In this document: piece after piece, positions 57,666-64,000 of the stretch
Position numbering within the stretch: position 1 is the first letter of the stretch
Layout of the letters: each line of letters opens with the position of its first letter
Source of the DNA: Acanthosoma haemorrhoidale
Lineage: Eukaryota; Arthropoda; Insecta; Hemiptera; Acanthosomatidae
Reading direction: 5' to 3'
DNA: 64,000 nucleotides
Assembly (NCBI GenBank): GCA_930367205.1
Contig: OV884012.1
Coordinates: 50,303,239 to 50,367,238 of the forward strand
Program-made: the position numbers and the translations under genes
Notes under the pieces: model-generated
Told to the model about the DNA's origin: nothing
The model's database searches: none
Seen by the model: the letters and a program-made list of their open reading frames with translations, nothing else

Positions 57666-59640
57666 TATATAAATAATGAATAGGGAAGCTGCATTAGAAA
57701 TCAAGTTTACTGTGGTGGAAACTTGCATTTTAATTACTCTTAGTAATTACAGAAAATAATAATAGTTGGTGAATTATTTAGGATTACACTACTTTTTAGG
57801 GCTAAGAAACAGGCTAATCCATTGGGCCAACCCATGTCTGTAGATGGAAGCAAAATGAATTCACAGTTATAGAGTAGGGCCAAAAACTTTCATATGTAGG
57901 CAGTTGAAACGATCACATAACATGAGAGCCAAACAAAAACCGCTATTTAAAAATTACTACAATTTTAAATTTGAGAATAAGCAGTGATTCTTACAAATGA
58001 TATAGCATTTAATTATCTACATCGGCTAAAAACATTTAGCCCATTATGCAGTTTTAATATTCTTTCTAATTTTGTTTGAGTTTTTGTTTTTTCGGACCCT
58101 CTTTCATCCCTCCAATTATTTTATGAAGTATTATTTCCGCGTTCTACATCAGCTTCCTGATTTTTCTAGGCCTTTTTCTGCGTTGTTACTGTCTAGGTGG
58201 AGTGGTTTCCCCGTCCCATTAAAACTTAAACGATCTCCTTAATTTAATACGAAAAAACTTAACAGACAAGAAAAAAAAAGAAATAGATACTAAAATGTAT
58301 ATTACCTATTACAGCCTTATTATGATATTAAGTTAACTTCCACTGAGAGATTAATGGAAGTGGCTCTTCAACAGTGTCGAGGATAAACTGAAACGGAAGC
58401 GACAGAAGAGCACGCAGGCATTTTACAATTATAATAGAAAGCGGATGGCAGAGGCGATATAATATTGGCTGTTTTTATTGGCGGCTGAATGCCTGGAATA
58501 CTGGAGCAGGAGGCACCTACTGGTTCGGAGCCGCTACTGTAGGCTTGGCCAACAATGTTTAGAAATGGCTTCTGAATAACTGTTGACTTGTGAAGTCGGT
58601 CTTCGCAGACTCCTGACTGAGCTCGTCCTAAATAATTAGATTGCTATCTGTCATGCAGGGAACAGTCTCCTATCCAGTTTTCAACACGCACTTTCACCAA
58701 ATAACTATAAATATAATTTCGAAGCGATCATAGAGCGTTTTAGTATAGCGGTCATATTTGGGCGAAGTCGATTTTAACCCCCCCCCCCCAAGTGGATGTG
58801 ATCCTGACTTCAAAATGTGGTGACCCCTAGAAATGTTTCTTTGGGGATGAGTTTTGGTATTCGATCACTGAACCTCGTCAGTGGGTTTACGTATATTTAT
58901 ATATACGTATACTTGAAAAAGAAGCTAGTATATCAGGTTTCGAAAATTAAAACTACGGTTTAGAGTCAACAAGAGTAGCCTCGACCACGCTTTAACGCCA
59001 CTTATCAGCTAGAATGATTATGGTGCTCATGGTTTTATTAATTTGTTTAAATCATTCAAAAGCACCCTTTTTGAAGACTTCGAAAAATAACAGCAGGGAA
59101 GAAAGAACAAGGAGTTTTATATTAACTGAAATCGACGAAGATTGTATATTACTACAGTAATTTCTATATTACATTAATTTTCATATGGCCCTCTGATCAT
59201 CTGATTTGAGCATGGTTGAAATTTTCTCTGCTACTAAAGGCAGTTGCCTAGAATTTAAAGTGGCATATAAATTCTTTTTGTTTGCTCACAGTGCTGTCAT
59301 CACACAACTAACAATTCAACATCATACAGAACACTTCAATGTCAGAAATCACACTACCGAAATCTTGGCCGAAGTCTTGGCCTGGTCGTTGGTCTTTGGC
59401 CTGGGTGCAGGCATCAACATTCATAATGATGTTAACAATAGTCATATATTGTCAGTTCTCTTTTTCTGCAAAGTATATCAAAACTTTGCCAGTAAGTGAA
59501 AAGTACATTAAATCCCTCTGTAGTTGACCATTTGCATTTTGTCAATGTAAAACAGAAGATAATAAAGGCACCTGCCTGAAGATTGATGGATTACGACCAA
59601 TGGAAGAGACGATTACATGGCCGATTGTACAATCGTTGTA
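56680..59640. other. AT-rich stretch, no gene seen
   Basis: Holds the TA microsatellite at 57629 and a GC-richer patch at 58330-58640 without an ORF. A 97-codon frame at 59206-59499 has no recognisable domain. A 10-C run lies at about 58780. Confidence 0.5.
57629..57662. repeat. (TA)n microsatellite, about 17 units
   Basis: Pure TA dinucleotide run. A minus-strand frame across it (a YIYIYI peptide) is an artefact of the repeat. Confidence 0.95.
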
Positions 59641-59649
59641 AGGAAAAGC

Positions 59650-59960
59650 TCGTGAAAAATGGTAATGAAGGAGCTCGGGGCTCTGCCGGGCAGAAAATCT
59701 GAGGAGATTAAAGTCGAAAGTTGGCCACGAGCACTTAACTGTTGGGGCATCAGGCGGCCGATTCTCATGCAAATGTCGTCTGTACCAGTGCTTCGAGCAC
59801 GGCCAAATACGTCTACAACACCGCCTAATTATTTCCTTTCCCCTTTTTGGGTGGCTTGTTTTTTTTCCTCCTCCTCCTTTTCTGAGCCCGGATTTAATTC
59901 TAGCCTTCTAATTTACTTTCCTTTATTAATGGAATTAAACGAGGGTCTTAATTGGAAGTA
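59650..59960. promoter_or_regulatory. Candidate enhancer-like island with a POU octamer
   Basis: Contains an exact octamer ATGCAAAT (59767-59774), TAATTA (59826-59831), TTGGCCACGAG and CAGGCGGCCG in a GC-richer segment. The 114-codon frame over this region (59659-60003) and a 76-codon frame on the other strand compete and neither shows a domain. The octamer/homeodomain pairing is typical of neural or developmental enhancers. Inference only. Confidence 0.33.
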
Positions 59961-60009
59961 TTATTTACGCCAGAGGTTACATAAACAAAAGAGAAGAGGC
60001 TAATTGCAA

Positions 60010-62350
60010 GACCAGTCAAAAGCTCCATCCCTTCAGGATATTCGGCTTTTATAGTATGTACTTATAAAAACCCCTTAAAATAACTAATAATAGTAATGGG
60101 GCGAATGCCAATAATTACTAGTTTTCTACCCCTCCCTTTTAATTATTATACCCTTGGATTGTGGCTCAAATCAAAATTGATACAGCTCTCTGGTCGATAG
60201 GTTGAGTTCTTTATAGGTTGTAGTAGTGGAATGCTAGCTGCATGAAGCCTAAGGATGTCAAACGTGGGTTGTTGAAGAATAGGTTTTAAACAGAAAAGAA
60301 CATATGTGCTATTCAAAACCTAAATGATACAATCCCATCCAATAATACCCCATTGTATATGTTTCTGTAATAGTTTTAAAATTTTCAACATACACTATGT
60401 GTTAATAAATAAGATCTCAGATCTTTAATTAGACACAAAAGGCACTTTTTGTTATATTTTTTGTCTTGCACGAAATAAATTGCATATATTTTTTATCTAA
60501 TTTTCTTTCTTCCGATAAGGATATTATTTTTAGAGAATATTCTGTGAATTAAAATAGGAAACTTATCTGCCACGTAGAATTTTCCATTTTAATCTAAGTC
60601 CTTTCAGCAATAGATGACCTTCAAGACCTACGATAAGAAAACTAGCAACATACATAAATAATAATTGCAGTATTTCACAACTCATTCACAGTGATAAAAT
60701 TTAGTATGATAAAACATTAAACGCCTAGTTTTACTGTATTACAATTTTACATTTTATAAAAATGTTAGTTTACATTTAAAACAATTTAAAAACAAGCCAA
60801 GAAGATATTAATTAAAAACAAACAAAGAAACAAATCACTATATTTTAATAAAAAGGGTTTCTGTTTATCTTGAGAGCGTGGTCACTTCGATGGAGGTTGG
60901 CTGGCGGTAACTCGACCTCATGAAGATGGCAATCTGTTGATTAAAGCGCTCAGATCAAAATAAAGAATCCCATGCCAGTAAACAAGTTTCTTTTCCCACG
61001 TTTGAAATATACCAACAAATAAGTTCACTTCACTGCTGTTTGTTATTTCCAACCCTTTCATAAGGCAGTGAATTCAATTTCGTACGTGGGTGCACAAGTT
61101 TCCTCGTTCTCTTTCATTTTTTAAAAAGAAAATTGAATACTTTTTCAGAAAATTAGCTGAGCTTTAGTTTGAAAAAATTTGCAATCATGCTTCATATTAC
61201 ATTCCGCAACGTAAAAGAATCAATTTTGTTGGCAATCACTGCCTTAGGTGAAACAGCAAAATAGTAATTTTTGTTTTATTTGGCATATTTAACTTCATGC
61301 TAATTCTTTATTACGTTTTACATATTTATAAATGTATTATATCTACTATATTTAGAAGGACAGGTTGACACACGATAAGTCTAAAAACATATTACTTATA
61401 TGTATATATATATATATATAATCAATATATATTATGTTTATTATTATTATTATGAGGAATATATTCAAGTTAAAATGTTTCAAGTAAATCGGCCGATCAT
61501 TCATTATTTTGCCTAGTTTTGAGCAATTGGTATTGCTAGTTATTCGTTACACCTTTTTTGCATGGAACTTTCGGGGGTGGAATTGAACAGAAAATTTATG
61601 TTATGATTTTGTCTCTTAATAAACAATTAATTACCGTAATTTTTTGCTAAGTTTTTCCTTCTGACCGTTGATTTATTCATAGACAAATGCTATAAATATG
61701 ATTTTTGACGCAAAAAAATGTTGTGCTATGAATAAAATATTCAGCTAAAAACCTCCATGCAACACGCATGCAATGTCTTTTTTTTTGTAAATTTTTGGGC
61801 TATGGTTGACAACATGTAGATGGTTAATGTAGAACGTTATGGACTATTTATTCCTTATTGAAAAAAAGATGCAAGGTGTTTTCTCAAAGCGGACCGAAGT
61901 GCATTTTTTTAAAGTTTAAGCTGCTATTCAGGGCATGAAACTGTGGTTATTTTATCAGAAGCCACACCATTAATTTGATTGGGTCCTCACACCGATAGGC
62001 GTATCGTCAGAAAAATATCAAATTCGTTGTAGATCTAAGTTATTGACATAGGTTAACTTGTTTTAGCGTTAAGTCCCATTTACAATGGTTAGAGGCATTA
62101 CTGGATGGCTTACATAAGATGGCTAATTATACGTTTTCTTTAAATTTATTCAATAACTTAAAGCCTCTTAGACATTTTACTGTCTTCAAGGAATCGTATT
62201 GAGAGCTACTCCCAAAAACTAACTTGGAGGTTGTCAAAACCATGTGAAGTGCCTACAGTTTCGTCCCTCAATTTATTTTAGCTTCAACAAATTGTCCAAC
62301 AATTGTGACAGACATTCAAAAATAGCTGAGAATATGAGACTGCGAAACCA
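60010..62350. other. AT-rich stretch with a TA microsatellite
   Basis: A TA-rich run lies at 61399-61420. No ORF, RNA gene or repeat family recognised. Confidence 0.5.
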
Positions 62351-62359
62351 ATTCTATCC

Positions 62360-62720
62360 AATATGAGGTTACACGAATCATCATTCTAAAGGATGAACCA
62401 CCCGTTGTTGTCCGAACGACTGCATGTTCGGGAGTTTGCACAGGAGCCAATAACAGATCCCTGTCCAGATATTTGCAACGCTTCATCTTTCCCATAGCGG
62501 CCACCCTAACTGAAATTAACGGCAGCGAATATCCTGTTGCCTCCCACTTCATAACGGAGAGCATGCCCTCTGCTAACTGCAGGGGTGAGTCACCCTCAGA
62601 GGTTAATAGAAAAAGTTTGACAGGTTGCAAGGGTGGCTTTATCTATGGCCTGCTACTAGAATTCCTCGACGGCCGACTAGGGCAGCTGTATCGGCCCCCT
62701 TTTCACCAGAGAAACAAAAG
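62360..62720. promoter_or_regulatory. GC-richer island with opposing open frames
   Basis: A 104-codon minus frame (62316-62630) and an 85-codon plus frame (62473-62730) overlap on opposite strands, which usually means a GC-rich non-coding island and not two genes. Neither has a domain, signal peptide or strong start context. A host exon remains possible but unsupported. Confidence 0.25.
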
Positions 62721-62724
62721 GTCT

Positions 62725-63395
62725 TATTAAAATAAATAAATTTTCTTTGATTTGCACTTGATTTAAATTGGTTAGTGTTTAAATAGTATGACGTTAGAGT
62801 ACGATGACAGGCTGGTTTAAACAAAATGTTGTATTTATGGGAAAACCTAAAACATCTGAAGACTTCAGAGCCAATAGTGCTCAGGGGGAGCCGTTCCCAA
62901 GTATCGGCTCTTCATGAATATGTTTGAGAAAGCATATTAAAAATATACCCAACATAAATGAGGCTTTAATCATCAAAACAATGTCTTTATTGGTGAGTAG
63001 TCATTTGAAAAATACTTTCCTCCTCCACAGCTCTCCTTTTCACCGCGTTCTTCTCCTTCAATCCCTACACTGATCACCAATTTTCGCAGGAACATTTTGT
63101 GTAGAAGCCCGGTGTTGGTAGTCGTAATTGAATAAGACGTGATATTGACTACACTAATAACATAATGATAATTTTTAGTCAAGCTAAAATATACCCTTCA
63201 ACCTGGGGATGTTAACGATTCGTTTCTTTATGGGTTGTGATTTTATGTGTTACCTGAAATTTGGACAATACGAAATTTGATTTATGTTTCGTTTGTGTAT
63301 TCTAGTCTTATTATTTTTATATGATTTAATAATAATTATTATATTATATTTTTATGTCTATGATGAGTATGTTATGGGTACACAATGGAGCTTGT
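62725..63395. other. AT-rich stretch, nothing recognised
   Basis: No credible frame or repeat. Confidence 0.5.
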
Positions 63396-63399
63396 TAAA

Positions 63400-63670
63400 A
63401 TTCAATCAGTCCCTCGTGAGTAAATGGAGGTTAAATGGAGAACTATGAGCGCTAGGGCTGGCATTAGCGGTCGGTAACGAGATGGAAGCAGCCTAGCCTA
63501 GCTCATTAAGGGTTCGGTTGAGGTGTGGGAACAATAGCACTCCCGCTCCTTCGGCAACCCTAATCCTTTACATTTGGTGGCGGCCTCGCCTATTCCTGCT
63601 CGACACCGAATCTGCATTACCTCCCTCTGCCTTGTCTCCGGCTTAAGCAATGCTACCTCGCTTCTTGGAC
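63400..63670. promoter_or_regulatory. Candidate regulatory island
   Basis: Has GGCATTAGCGG, GCTCATTAAGGG, GAGGTGTGGGAACAATAG (a T-box-like word next to a Sox-like ACAAT) and CCCTAATCC within 270 bp. Opposing frames of 92 and 99 codons overlap it, with no domain. Inference only. Confidence 0.3.
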
Positions 63671-63674
63671 AGCA

Positions 63675-64000
63675 TCTTATCCAATTGCACACCCCGAAGA
63701 GAAAATATCGACTTATGTATTTCTGTCTTATGTATGTATGTTCTACTACAATGGCACAATCAATACATAATGTCAAGGTTTACTTGACAAGGACTAGATA
63801 TGTGCAGAGATGGTTAAAATACGACTTCCAAAAGACAAAAATCGTGGAAAAAGTCAGGCCTTGTAAAACATAAAATGTTTCTCAGGCCAGAGCTAATAAG
63901 ATATTTACAATTTATAACCAACTATTCCTCAATATTTACAGTATGAACTATAATTAGAAAACATCTAAAATGGCCTATTAAGAGAGTTTTATTATTTATT
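63675..64000. other. AT-rich right edge, nothing recognised
   Basis: No feature supported up to the end of the window. Confidence 0.5.

Noticed and set aside
57543..57728. 61-codon minus-strand frame with a YIYIYIYI run
   Set aside because: It is a translation of the TA microsatellite, not a gene.
25930..58790. Scattered G or C homopolymers (25931, 41608, 46044, 58780) as regulatory G-tracts
   Set aside because: Isolated mononucleotide runs of 10-12; slippage or sequencing uncertainty explains them better.
59206..59499. 97-codon plus-strand frame
   Set aside because: No recognisable domain, and an overlapping alternative frame (59339-59527) is equally open.
62316..62730. Opposing frames of 104 (-) and 85 (+) codons as two genes
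   Set aside because: They overlap on opposite strands without domains, signal peptide or start context; better explained by a GC-rich island.

Overview
The window reads as AT-rich, intergenic or intronic insect (arthropod) nuclear DNA. No complete cellular protein gene, rRNA, tRNA, CRISPR array or operon is supported. The arthropod call rests on the mobile elements: the best coding sequence (about 3.08-5.55 kb) is a Jockey-clade non-LTR retrotransposon with the tail of a Gag-like ORF1, a two-base ORF1/ORF2 junction and a reverse transcriptase carrying a FADD active site. The exact order or species cannot be read from the sequence.

Three non-LTR families and several DNA-transposon remnants build the repeat landscape. 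Family 1 (Jockey-like) has 11 recognisable copies: 3.08-5.55 (+), 9.16-9.96 (+, old), 9.42-9.52 (-, nested), 22.49 (+), 23.99 (-), 29.37 (-), 34.12 (+), 39.29 (+), 48.54 (+), 51.90-52.77 (-) and 56.45 kb (+). All are defective. Several keep clean target-site duplications (TSDs of 9, 12 and 17 bp), and two copies have indistinguishable 3' ends, so activity was recent. Family 2 (12.6-13.4, 20.86-21.22, 37.03-37.10 kb) is a second Jockey-like family known here from its RT C-terminus and 3' UTR. Family 3 (12.47, 13.05, 36.89, 41.68 kb) ends in GAGAGCTAAG plus poly(A), and two of its copies sit inside family 2 sequence. A short TA-flanked MITE with GAGGCGTTTAGTT termini lies at 15.7 and 17.2 kb, and part of the second copy plus its flank is duplicated at 18.7 kb. 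Single ends of a pogo/Tigger-like (6.16 kb) and a hAT-like element (46.5 kb) are also visible.

Between the repeats lie GC-richer islands of 200-500 bp with no credible ORF but many homeodomain, POU, E-box and GATA-like cores (for example 10.9-11.2, 41.1-41.3, 44.5-44.9, 47.8-48.3, 50.5-50.8, 59.65-59.96 and 63.4-63.7 kb). By appearance they resemble developmental enhancers or conserved non-coding elements in a gene desert or a large intron, but this is inference. Two possible host exons are flagged with low confidence: a promoter-like block followed by a 10-codon first exon with a good splice donor at 20.25-20.43 kb, and a minus-strand segment ending in a GTAAGTG donor at 5.74-5.93 kb.

Nothing here makes a convincing new multi-gene system. 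The most informative material is the family 1 retrotransposition record: nested insertions, a 3'-truncated insertion, multi-deleted derivatives and a conserved palindromic stem in the 3' UTR.
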